Below are positions 1 to 5,238 of a stretch of DNA of 5,238 bases, piece after piece. The notes under the pieces were generated by a model. The model was not told where the DNA came from, did no database searches, and saw only the letters and a list, made by a program, of their open reading frames with translations. Source of the stretch: Acidobacteriota bacterium (GTDB taxonomy: Bacteria > Acidobacteriota > Terriglobia > Terriglobales > Acidobacteriaceae). Position 1 is the stretch's first letter, and every line of letters begins with the position of its first letter. The stretch covers positions 1 through 5,238 of the forward strand of contig JAJXYW010000251.1 in the NCBI GenBank assembly GCA_021780415.1. The letters are read 5' to 3'. Both the position numbers and the translations under genes were made by a program.

Positions 1-441
1 CTGGCGGGGACGGAGGAGCTGCTGGCGCAGCACCACCAACGTACTCGGCTGCTGACGGAGAGTATCTCGAAAGACCCGCTGTCGGCGGCTGTTCGCGAGG
101 ATGATCCGCAGTGGGCGGCGATTGTGAGTTGGGTGATGGAGGCGCTGGTCCAGGCCGAGGAGAGCGGGGTGACGCGGGCAAATGTGCAGGCTATGCGCAC
201 TCGCGCTGCGCAGTCCAGCGGCGGTGATCCAGTGCTGAGATTTTTGCTGGGAGGATCACGGCAGATTGGGAGTGGGCTGGGGCTCGAGGACGATTGGGTG
301 GTGCGGGTGATTGCGGCGACGGGAAACTACGGGGAGATCTATGAGCGCGATCTTGGCAGTGGTTCGGGGCTGAAGCTGCCGCGCGGGGAGAATAACTTGA
401 TCGGGCATGGCGGCTTGATGGTGGCATTGCCGCCGAAGTAG
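1..441 (+). CDS. aapJ: Amino-acid ABC transporter periplasmic substrate-binding protein, AapJ/BztA type (C-terminal part)
   Basis: This is the last 146 codons of a gene that begins left of the window; the frame is open from base 1 to the TAG at 439-441. The family binds general L-amino acids in the periplasm and delivers them to an AapQMP-type ABC permease. The visible part matches the family C-terminus: ISKDPLSAAVREDD followed by QW at residues 22-38, an AEESGVTRANV segment near 52-62, a GLGLEDDW segment, and the very typical NYGEIYERDLG at about 109-119, ending in a GG-LMVALPP-like tail. The usual length is about 340 residues, so roughly 200 N-terminal residues, including the signal peptide, are missing. 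The transporter membrane and ATPase genes are not in the window; since this gene ends here and the next genes are on the other strand, they would have to lie to the left or elsewhere. The family is firm; the exact substrate range is inferred. Confidence 0.85.
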   Translation: MAGTEELLAQHHQRTRLLTESISKDPLSAAVREDDPQWAAIVSWVMEALVQAEESGVTRANVQAMRTRAAQSSGGDPVLRFLLGGSRQIGSGLGLEDDWVVRVIAATGNYGEIYERDLGSGSGLKLPRGENNLIGHGGLMVALPPK

Positions 442-455
442 GTGGGTGCTGTGCG

Positions 456-686
456 TCAGGCGCGGTGGCGGAGGTCGCCGATGAGTTTGGCCAGGCCGAG
501 GAAGAGGGTGAAGGCGCTGGTGGGGAGGCAGCCGAGGGCAATGATCAGGGCAAGCCAGCCGGCGTTGGTGTGCGGCCCCTGGCGAGTGACGCCGCCAAAG
601 ACGGTGAGCATGAACAGGGCGGCTATGGCTCCTACGAGGAGGATAGCGGTGCCGGTTGTCAGGAGCTTGCGGGTGTCTGGCTGCAT
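456..686 (-). CDS. Small two-helix membrane protein downstream of DUF420 gene
   Basis: This encodes 76 residues that I do not recognise as a named family. It has a short polar N-terminus (MQPDTRK), a first hydrophobic helix at about 9-31, a polar loop with GGVTRQGPHTNAG at about 31-43, a second helix at about 44-70, and a basic end (DLRHRA). By the positive-inside rule both ends are likely cytoplasmic with the loop outside. The coding strand shows the same C-rich third codon positions as ctaB and the DUF420 gene, which supports a real gene. Its start lies 17 bp after the stop of the DUF420 gene on the same strand, so co-transcription and possibly translational coupling are likely; the AGGA overlapping the upstream stop is about 15 nt from the ATG, so the ribosome site is weak. 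Position in the cluster hints at a role in oxidase assembly, but nothing in the protein itself shows this. Confidence 0.68.
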   Translation of the reverse strand: MQPDTRKLLTTGTAILLVGAIAALFMLTVFGGVTRQGPHTNAGWLALIIALGCLPTSAFTLFLGLAKLIGDLRHRA

Positions 687-703
687 AGGGGGAGAGGTCG
701 ATC

Positions 704-1264
704 CTAGCGGTAGGCGGCGAGCATGGCGTAAACGATGACTCCGCTGACGGAGACGTAGAGCCAGATGGGGAAGGTGAAGCGGGCGAGCTTACGGTGCGCG
801 GGAAAGCGGCCGGTGAGCGAGAGGAAGAAGGTGATCAGGATGAGAGGCAGTGCGACAACCGCGAGAAAGATGTGCGGCAGAAGAAGGACCCAGAGATAGA
901 TGACGCGGGCGGTTGGATGAGTGGTGGGGAAGAGCATGTCGCCGTGCAGGACGTGGTTGGCGACGTAGGCAACGAGGAAGGCGCTGGAGACGATGAAGGC
1001 CGCGAACATGCTGTTGCGATGCGCAGTGATCTCGCGGCGGCGGATGGAGCGGAAGCCGAGGACGAGGAAGAGGGCGCAGAGGGCGTTGAGTATGGCGTCG
1101 AGCGCGGGGAGAAAGGTGAGATGGGTTCCGGCGGCGTCGATCGGGGGATGGTAGTAGACCAGCCACGCGAGGAAGGTGGAGGCGAGCGCGCTGACGCCGA
1201 TGATGGCGGCGATTACTGAGGGCGGCGTGCGGTAGTTTGGGTTGGGCGCGGTGAGGTCGGACAT
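704..1264 (-). CDS. DUF420 family integral membrane protein (CtaM/YozB-like)
   Basis: This encodes 186 residues with five predicted membrane helices at about 16-37, 51-72, 85-103, 121-147 and 164-183. That topology and the scattered histidines (H82 in AHRNSM, H104 and H107 in NHVLHGD, H131 in LLPHIFLA, H158 in AHRKLAR) are what I expect of the DUF420 family. In Firmicutes, DUF420 members (CtaM/YozB) are needed to assemble or activate heme-copper oxidases in the cytoplasmic membrane. The histidines may bind a metal or heme; that is inference. The ATG at 1262-1264 has an AGGA at 1270-1273 with 5-nt spacing, which supports this start. It lies 58 bp after ctaB on the same strand and 17 bp before the small membrane protein gene, so it is probably the middle gene of one transcript. 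No truncation is seen. Confidence 0.85.
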   Translation of the reverse strand: MSDLTAPNPNYRTPPSVIAAIIGVSALASTFLAWLVYYHPPIDAAGTHLTFLPALDAILNALCALFLVLGFRSIRRREITAHRNSMFAAFIVSSAFLVAYVANHVLHGDMLFPTTHPTARVIYLWVLLLPHIFLAVVALPLILITFFLSLTGRFPAHRKLARFTFPIWLYVSVSGVIVYAMLAAYR

Positions 1265-1322
1265 GGCGTTCCTGGTGACGAGACGAGGTATGGTTGTGGT
1301 CAGATCGCTGCGGTTATGAGAG

Positions 1323-2279
1323 TTAGAAGAGTAGCCGGCCTTGTGCGTCGAGCATCATTGCTGCTAGCAGGAGCGGCAGATAGATGACGGAAACCTTGAG
1401 AAGTTGGCGTGCGAGGACGCGGTTTTCGGGGTCGTCGGGGGCGCGGGTGATTTTCAGGAAACGGATGGTTGCGGCGAGATAGAAGGCGTCGAGGATAATG
1501 GCGGCGATGGCGTAGGGGGTGCCGGTGACGTGCAGCCATGCGGGCCAGAGGCTGGCGGGGATCATGAGCAGGACGTAAAAGAGTGCTTGTAGGGTGGTGG
1601 CGCGGGCGGCCTCGCGGGCGGGCTGCTGGGTGGCGGCGAGGCGGATGCCGGCGTGGGCGTAGTCGGCGCGATAGAGCCAGCCGATGGCCATGAAGTGGGG
1701 GAACTGCCAGATGAAGAGGATGGTGAAGAGGGCGACGGCGGGCCACTCGACGACGCCGCGTGCGGCGGTCCAGCCGATGAGGGGAGGGAGCGCGCCGGGG
1801 AAGGCTCCGATGAAGGTGTTGAGGGTGGTGATGCGCTTGAGAGGGGTGTAGATGGCGATGTAGGCGACGGCGGTGACCAGAGTGAGGGTCCCGGTAAGGA
1901 GGTTGGTGGCGAGGGCGAGATAGATGGAGCCTCCGCAGACCAGCCCGAAGCCGACACTGAGGCCGTGCGTGAGACCGATGCGGTGTTGCGCCATGGGGCG
2001 ATCGGCAGTGCGCGGCATGCGGCGGTCAGTGCCGCGCTCGATGGCCTGATTGAGTGCGCTGGAGCCTGCGGTGACGAGAGCGATGCCGAAGAGGGCCTTG
2101 ATGAGTCCGAACTGGAAGGGGGAGATGCCCGAGGCGAGTGATCCGAGGTAGAAGCCCGCAGCGGCGGTGATGATGACCATGAGGGAGACACGCGGCTTAA
2201 AGAGCACGGCGTAGTCGCTGAGCAGCGAGTGGCTGCGTGCGTGGGCGGGGGTGGCTGCGGAGGTGGCGGTGGCGGACAC
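1323..2279 (-). CDS. ctaB: Protoheme IX farnesyltransferase (heme O synthase)
   Basis: This enzyme of the UbiA prenyltransferase superfamily transfers a farnesyl group from farnesyl diphosphate to the vinyl group of heme b, making heme O for heme-copper terminal oxidases; it is an inner-membrane protein. The 318 residues are close to the usual length of about 290-320. Visible signatures are the first allylic-diphosphate/Mg motif N77-QAIERGTDRRMPRTADRP (E81, D85, R86, R90, R94), YTPLKR at 144-149 followed by N154, the GALPPLIGW segment at 162-170, and the second conserved region WQFPHF at 191-196 with D206 nearby. About eight or nine hydrophobic helices are spread between residues 30 and 310. 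The start is a GTG at 2277-2279 with no strong ribosome site; the first 20 residues are a low-complexity Ala/Thr/Ser stretch, so the true start is not certain. It is the first gene of the leftward cluster with the DUF420 gene. No ctaA/COX15 gene is in the window. Confidence 0.95.
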   Translation of the reverse strand: MSATATSAATPAHARSHSLLSDYAVLFKPRVSLMVIITAAAGFYLGSLASGISPFQFGLIKALFGIALVTAGSSALNQAIERGTDRRMPRTADRPMAQHRIGLTHGLSVGFGLVCGGSIYLALATNLLTGTLTLVTAVAYIAIYTPLKRITTLNTFIGAFPGALPPLIGWTAARGVVEWPAVALFTILFIWQFPHFMAIGWLYRADYAHAGIRLAATQQPAREAARATTLQALFYVLLMIPASLWPAWLHVTGTPYAIAAIILDAFYLAATIRFLKITRAPDDPENRVLARQLLKVSVIYLPLLLAAMMLDAQGRLLF

Positions 2280-2311
2280 GTCGAATCTAAAGGATATCGC
2301 GAGTCGGGGAA

Positions 2312-2323
2312 GTCCGCGCGGAC
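2312..2323. repeat. 12-bp perfect palindrome, possible operator
   Basis: The sequence gtccgcgcggac reads the same on both strands. It lies 33 bp upstream of the ctaB GTG and about 60 bp left of the putative rightward -35 box, a fair place for a dimeric repressor or activator. In such GC-rich DNA a short G/C palindrome can also arise by chance, so function is only suggested. Confidence 0.3.
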
Positions 2324-2384
2324 GCCCTCCGCTCCAGATGGGTGGGAGGCTGGGATGAGCCGCATCTCGACTGGTTCGAGCGCA

Positions 2385-2413
2385 TTGCGGCGAATGGGAG
2401 GGGAGGTTATACT
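2385..2413 (+). promoter_or_regulatory. Putative sigma70-type promoter for comF-HNH unit
   Basis: A TATACT hexamer at 2408-2413 differs from the -10 consensus at one base, in a locally AT-richer stretch. TTGCGG at 2385-2390 lies 17 bp before it and keeps only the TTG core of a -35 box. Spacing is ideal but the -35 is weak. It would drive transcription rightward into the ComF and HNH genes with a leader of about 160 nt. Confidence 0.4.
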
Positions 2414-2581
2414 GCGCATATTGGCAGAGCTGGTGCTTTTCTTGCTGTGCCGCGAGTGAGGTTCGTCTTCAGCGAAAGCGTGAGGGATGTCCAGCTCGGA
2501 AATGGTGGTCCGCCTGGCGGGTACGCAGGTGAGGCGGGATGGCGCGCGGTGACGCGCGTGCTTCGAAGTTGCAGTGGGGCG

Positions 2582-3478
2582 ATGGCGTGGGTCGTCGCCG
2601 ATATGTTGAATCTCCTGATGCCGTCGGATTGCCGGGTTTGCGGGATGGCGATGGCTGCTTTGGCCCGGGTGAGGGTTTGCGAGGCGTGCGTGATGCGGGT
2701 GGGGCCGCAGACGGATGCGACGCAGGATGTATTGTGTACGCGCTGCGGCGATGCGATGGGGATGGAGTCGGCGCGCTTTGCGGCGGCGATGGGCGTGAGC
2801 GAGTGCACGATGTGCCGGCTGGCTCCGCCGCAGTTTGACCGGGCACTGGCGTTTTCCAACTATGAAGCTGAGATGCGCAGGATGCTGCACCTGCTGAAGT
2901 TCGAGGGCATGCGCGGCATTGCGGAGCATGTGCTGGGCGAGGGCATGGCGGTGGGTGTGCAGAAACTGCGCGGGAGTGCGGCGACGGAGTTGGTGGTGGT
3001 TCCGGTGCCGCTGTTTGCCGCTCGGGAGAAGACGCGGGGTTACAACCAGGCGAGGCTGCTGGCGGAGGCTGCGGTGAAGCGGCTGCGGCGGTTGGAGCCG
3101 GAGTGGAAGCTGCGCTTGTCGTTGACGGCGCTGGAGCGGGTGAAAGATACGCGCGCGCTGTATGCGCTGAATCCCACGCAGAGAAGGGCGAGCCTGAAGG
3201 GGGCGTTTCGCGTGGCTGACGCTGAAGCCGTGCTTGGGCGCGAGGTGCTGCTGATCGACGACATTATGACGACTGGAGCAACGGCGCGAGAGTGTGCGCG
3301 GGTACTGAAGCGCGCGGGTGCGGCGAAGGTGTGGGTGGTGACGGCGGCGAAGGCTCAGCCGGAGAGCGTTCAGAGTGTTGTGCAACACGCTGCGGAGAGT
3401 TTTGTGATGTGGGATGCAGGGGCTGCGCGCACGCCCGGAGTTGCGAATCCAGAGATGAGCAGGCAGGTGAGGTTTTAG
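2582..3478 (+). CDS. comF: ComF family protein (phosphoribosyltransferase fold, competence-related)
   Basis: This encodes 298 residues from the chosen ATG. ComF proteins are cytoplasmic and needed for DNA uptake during natural transformation in several bacteria; they combine an N-terminal zinc-binding part with a type I phosphoribosyltransferase fold. The N-terminal part shows four cysteine pairs of CxxC form (17/20, 33/36, 52/55, 75/78), starting with the typical LLMPSDCRVCG. Then come FDRALAFSNYEAEMRRMLHL, the PVPL segment followed by REKTRGYNQA at about 148-157, and the PRPP-binding loop VLLIDDIMTTGAT at about 222-233. The frame is open further upstream to a GTG at 2342, but that stretch has no ComF features and overlaps the putative promoter, so I start at 2582, just before the conserved region; the nearby ribosome site is weak, and 2549, 2558 or 2603 are alternatives. 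The tail after about residue 255 is longer than usual. The HNH gene follows 51 bp later on the same strand. Confidence 0.88.
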   Translation: MAWVVADMLNLLMPSDCRVCGMAMAALARVRVCEACVMRVGPQTDATQDVLCTRCGDAMGMESARFAAAMGVSECTMCRLAPPQFDRALAFSNYEAEMRRMLHLLKFEGMRGIAEHVLGEGMAVGVQKLRGSAATELVVVPVPLFAAREKTRGYNQARLLAEAAVKRLRRLEPEWKLRLSLTALERVKDTRALYALNPTQRRASLKGAFRVADAEAVLGREVLLIDDIMTTGATARECARVLKRAGAAKVWVVTAAKAQPESVQSVVQHAAESFVMWDAGAARTPGVANPEMSRQVRF

Positions 3479-3518
3479 CAGAGTCGCTGTTGTGAGCCAG
3501 AGAACGAACCATGGAACC

Positions 3519-3523
3519 GGAGG
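3519..3523 (+). promoter_or_regulatory. Strong ribosome binding site that decides the HNH start
   Basis: GGAGG lies 6 nt before the ATG at 3530, an ideal spacing. The internal in-frame ATGs at 3638 and 3662 lack any such site, so this favours the long form of the HNH protein although the conserved part begins later. Confidence 0.65.
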
Positions 3524-3529
3524 GCAGGA

Positions 3530-4192
3530 ATGCAGGCTGGGAAATCTAATGGAACGCGGACGAAGCGGTCGGGCAATCGTCATCACACGACACACCCTGT
3601 GGCGGGAACGGCGCGGGCCGAGGCGATTGATATTCGCATGGGGGTGTTTCGGCAGCCGGCGATGCAGACTCCGGTGCTGGTGCTGAATGCGAGCTACGAG
3701 CCGATTAATATATGCGGGGCTCGGCGGGCGCTGGTGCTGGTGCTGAAGGGCGTGGCGCGGACCGAGGAGGAACAAGGGTCTGTGCTGCACTCGCACCGAA
3801 TGAAAATGCAGATGCCGAGCGTGATCCGACTGCTGGAGTACCGGAGGATTCCGCACCAGACGCGGGCGCTGAGCCGGAAGAATATTCTGCTGCGCGACCG
3901 CAATACTTGCCAGTACTGCCAGAAGGTGCTGATTGCGTCGGAGTTGACGCTGGACCATGTGGTGCCGCGGTGTCATGGCGGGTTATCGACGTGGGAGAAC
4001 CTGGTGGCGTGCTGCAGGGACTGCAACCGGCGCAAGGGCAGCCAGTTACTGCATGAGTTGAAGGACATGAAGCTGGTGCGCGAGCCGCGACCATTCTCGC
4101 TGCATACGTCGCGACACATTATGCGGATGATTGGCAGCGCAGATGCGAACTGGCGGAAGTATCTGTACTTTGAGTCGGAGCCAGCGGCGTGA
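3530..4192 (+). CDS. HNH endonuclease family protein
   Basis: This encodes 220 residues of the HNH nuclease family, probably the HNH_5-like subgroup. HNH enzymes cut DNA with a single divalent metal in a beta-beta-alpha-metal fold. Before the nuclease domain lies a conserved block, [21 protein letters not shown] at about 47-67. The HNH domain spans about 121-170: zinc pair C127-x-x-C130, the catalytic-type D142-H143 in [12 protein letters not shown]157 in WENLVACC, the second pair C162-x-x-C165, and N166 in CNRRKG. All key residues are present, so it is probably active. Residues 1-44 are a basic, unconserved-looking extension; the strong GGAGG site supports the start at 3530, while the family-like start would be at 3638 or 3662. 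It follows comF by 51 bp on the same strand and probably shares its transcript. The target and biological role cannot be read from the sequence; such solitary HNH proteins are common in many bacteria. Confidence 0.88.
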   Translation: MQAGKSNGTRTKRSGNRHHTTHPVAGTARAEAIDIRMGVFRQPAMQTPVLVLNASYEPINICGARRALVLVLKGVARTEEEQGSVLHSHRMKMQMPSVIRLLEYRRIPHQTRALSRKNILLRDRNTCQYCQKVLIASELTLDHVVPRCHGGLSTWENLVACCRDCNRRKGSQLLHELKDMKLVREPRPFSLHTSRHIMRMIGSADANWRKYLYFESEPAA

Positions 4193-4274
4193 GTTATGGA
4201 ACGAGTTGTGCCCGTCACTTTTGCAGGGGCGTCGAGCGCGAGTGTTGCGGGCGGTGTTTGTTGCGACTGAGGGC

Positions 4275-4303
4275 AAAAATGAGGGAGCCTCGATGAGGCT
4301 CCC
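4275..4303 (-). terminator. Intrinsic terminator of the PEP-CTERM gene
   Basis: A perfect 9-bp stem (gggagcctc at 4283-4291 against gaggctccc at 4295-4303) with a 3-nt loop lies 27 bp after the stop codon of the leftward PEP-CTERM gene. Read on the - strand the stem is followed by TCATTTTTG, giving a five-T run. On the + strand no T-run follows, so it is a clear terminator only for leftward transcription, though the hairpin may also slow readthrough from the HNH gene, which ends about 90 bp away. Confidence 0.85.
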
Positions 4304-4329
4304 GTGCAGAAGGAAGTGAAGGCGAATGG

Positions 4330-4932
4330 CTAGGCGAACTTAGCAGCAATCTTTCTGCGGGCTATTCCGGCCGCGCCGAGCAGGCCCGTGCCGAGGAGAA
4401 GCAGACTGCTGGGTTCAGGCGTGGGGGAGACTGGGGTGGTGGAGAATGTGCCGCCGCCGTCCAGATTTGCGATATCCCAGTTGCCGGCGAATATCTGGTA
4501 GTCATTGGCCCCGATGGCTCCGATGTAAACGCCCGATCCGTTGCCAGCACCTGAAGTGAGATCGAAGGTGAAGGCTCCGTAGTAATCAATCTCCGGGTTC
4601 TGATTCGGGTAGAGATTGGAATTCCACGGTGGAAGGAAGGACAGAATCGTACCACCACCTGTGTAGAAGTTGCCGTTGGATGGGATCGGAACCAGGATTC
4701 CACTTCCATCGATATTGGCATTCGACAAGTCGGTGAGGTTGATGGTTCCGCTGGTGATGTCATAGACGCCACTGCTAACAGAGTTACCGGTGAGGATTCC
4801 GGTGGCTGTGACGCCTCCCTGGGTGTACGTGTAATTGAACGAATCAGCTAATGCGACTGGTGCGGCTGCAAAGGCGGCTGCTAATAGTGCTATTCCCATT
4901 ACATTTTTTTTCACGCTGCTACACACTTTCAT
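4330..4932 (-). CDS. PEP-CTERM sorting domain-containing secreted protein
   Basis: This encodes 200 residues from the chosen ATG. The N-terminus is a signal peptide: basic MKVCSSVKKN, a hydrophobic core at about 12-24, and a likely cleavage after ALA at residue 29. The C-terminus is a classical PEP-CTERM tripartite signal: PEP at 172-174, a short hydrophobic helix LLLLGTGLLGAAGI at about 177-190, and the basic cluster ARRK. Such proteins are exported by Sec, then cleaved by an exosortase and released or attached at the cell surface, often linked to exopolysaccharide. The body is rich in Gly, Ser, Thr and Asn without cysteine and has no motif I recognise, so its function is unknown. The frame is open to an ATG at 5034, but that would put 34 non-hydrophobic residues before the signal peptide and leave almost no leader after the putative promoter, so 4932 is preferred. 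Exosortase is not in the window. The gene looks less GC-rich than its neighbours. Confidence 0.85.
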   Translation of the reverse strand: MKVCSSVKKNVMGIALLAAAFAAAPVALADSFNYTYTQGGVTATGILTGNSVSSGVYDITSGTINLTDLSNANIDGSGILVPIPSNGNFYTGGGTILSFLPPWNSNLYPNQNPEIDYYGAFTFDLTSGAGNGSGVYIGAIGANDYQIFAGNWDIANLDGGGTFSTTPVSPTPEPSSLLLLGTGLLGAAGIARRKIAAKFA

Positions 4933-5043
4933 CTTGCGCTTGAGGGTGAAATCGGGCGCAGAGGATTCTGCGACGGAGATCGACCGCTGTTGGGGAGAAT
5001 GGGAGTGTGAAGGTGGGAGCATTTCAGTGGCCATGAAATGCTA

Positions 5044-5049
5044 TTTATA
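5044..5049 (-). promoter_or_regulatory. Putative -10 element for PEP-CTERM gene
   Basis: On the - strand this reads TATAAA within an AT-rich patch (TTATAAATAG) that stands out from the GC-rich surroundings. No good -35 box is seen 16-18 bp upstream, so it may depend on an activator. Transcription would start near 5037, giving a leader of about 100 nt before the ATG at 4932. Confidence 0.35.
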
Positions 5050-5188
5050 ATCAGTGATTTACGTGGTAGGAGCGTAGGAATATCGTAAGTTTTGCATATT
5101 GTATGGGCACTTATGTTCCACTTTGGGGATGCTCGCGCGGGGAAGTGGAGCAGCGTGGAGGCGCGGCTGGCGCGAGGCTTCGCGTGGA

Positions 5189-5238
5189 TTAGGGGATGGC
5201 GGTGTGGGTGAAGCGGCGGAAGGCAATTGGGTCGTTGC
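5189..5238 (-). CDS. Possible C-terminal end of a leftward gene (partial)
   Basis: On the - strand a frame is open from the window edge to a TAA at 5189-5191 and would end a protein in NDPIAFRRFTHTAIP. Its codons end mostly in C, as in the other leftward genes here, and a small hairpin (cgcga/tcgcg, 5171-5184, no T-run) follows the stop. Only 15 sense codons are visible, so no family can be named. A rival reading is a + strand start at ATG 5196, but it has no properly spaced ribosome site. Weak call. Confidence 0.3.
   Translation of the reverse strand, partial: NDPIAFRRFTHTAIP

Larger units (their letters stand above)
2280..2581. other. Divergent intergenic region between ctaB and comF
   Basis: About 300 bp separate the two divergently transcribed genes. 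I see no convincing gene in it: frames that stay open on both strands have no recognisable family. It contains a 12-bp perfect palindrome (2312-2323) on the ctaB side, a plausible rightward promoter (2385-2413), and a GC-only inverted repeat (gcgcg around 2543-2548 against cgcgc around 2553-2558) just before the chosen comF start. If the promoter call is right, the comF message would carry a leader of about 160 nt. Confidence 0.5.

Noticed and set aside
794..1219. Open + strand frame of 141 codons antisense to the DUF420 gene.
   Set aside because: The product is almost entirely Glu, Gly, Asp and Ala, a typical reverse-complement shadow of the leftward gene, which has clear membrane helices and a good start.
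2487..2552. Small 21-codon + strand frame starting at ATG 2487 in the comF leader, a possible leader peptide.
   Set aside because: GAGGG abuts the ATG with no proper spacing, and a frame this short is expected by chance. Nothing suggests attenuation, such as codon runs or a following terminator.
2342..2581. Upstream extension of the comF frame to a GTG at 2342.
   Set aside because: The extra 80 residues have no ComF-like features, exceed the normal family length and cover the putative promoter at 2385-2413.
3673..3750. Repeated ctggtgctggtgctg-like runs.
   Set aside because: They lie in the HNH coding frame and encode Leu-Val repeats of the conserved N-terminal block; ordinary coding redundancy explains them.
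1562..3976. Very long open - strand frame (about 800 codons) running through ctaB in another frame and antisense to comF and the HNH gene.
   Set aside because: It is extremely rich in Arg, Pro, His and Ser, shows no family features, and overlaps three well-supported genes. Long spurious frames are expected where GC-rich codon third positions suppress stops.
4933..5034. N-terminal extension of the PEP-CTERM protein from ATG 5034.
   Set aside because: It would place 34 polar residues before a normal signal peptide and leave only a few bases of leader after the likely -10 element.
5100..5135. Possible sigma54 (-24/-12) promoter on the - strand upstream of the PEP-CTERM gene, around TGGAAC and GTGCC.
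   Set aside because: The GG-to-GC distance is one base off the required spacing and the -12 box is degenerate, so it does not meet the strict sigma54 pattern.

Overview
The window looks like chromosomal DNA from a GC-rich Gram-negative-type bacterium. An acidobacterium of the Terriglobia (Granulicella/Terriglobus/Edaphobacter-like) is my best guess. This rests on the mixture of a lone PEP-CTERM exosortase substrate, a heme O synthase followed by a DUF420 protein, and a ComF protein beside an HNH nuclease. It is inference from gene content, not from a marker gene. No rRNA, tRNA, CRISPR array, insertion sequence or phage gene is visible.

Layout from left to right. (1) 1-441, + strand: the C-terminal part of an AapJ/BztA-type periplasmic amino-acid-binding protein, cut by the window edge. 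(2) 456-2279, - strand: a respiratory-assembly cluster transcribed right to left. It starts with heme O synthase (ctaB, GTG start), then a five-helix DUF420 protein related to CtaM/YozB, then a 76-residue protein with two membrane helices. It converges on the aapJ-like gene with only 14 bp between the stops. (3) 2280-2581: a divergent intergenic region of about 300 bp with a 12-bp perfect palindrome and a plausible promoter for the rightward genes. (4) 2582-4192, + strand: a ComF-family phosphoribosyltransferase-fold protein, then after 51 bp an HNH endonuclease with a strong ribosome binding site; probably one transcript. (5) 4193-4329: a short convergent intergenic region carrying a clear intrinsic terminator for the leftward gene beyond it. 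(6) 4330-4932, - strand: a PEP-CTERM secreted protein with signal peptide and C-terminal sorting signal, preceded by an AT-rich promoter region. (7) 5189-5238, - strand: possibly the last codons of another leftward gene.

How the genes work together: ctaB and the DUF420 gene both serve terminal heme-copper oxidase maturation (heme O/A supply and oxidase assembly), which makes the small two-helix protein a candidate partner in the same process. ComF belongs to DNA uptake in transformable bacteria, and its HNH neighbour is a DNA-cutting enzyme, so a DNA-processing role is suggested but not shown. The remaining genes look like ordinary single units. I did not find convincing evidence of a novel multi-gene system; the points most worth a second look are the small protein after DUF420, the comF-HNH pairing and the palindrome in the divergent region.
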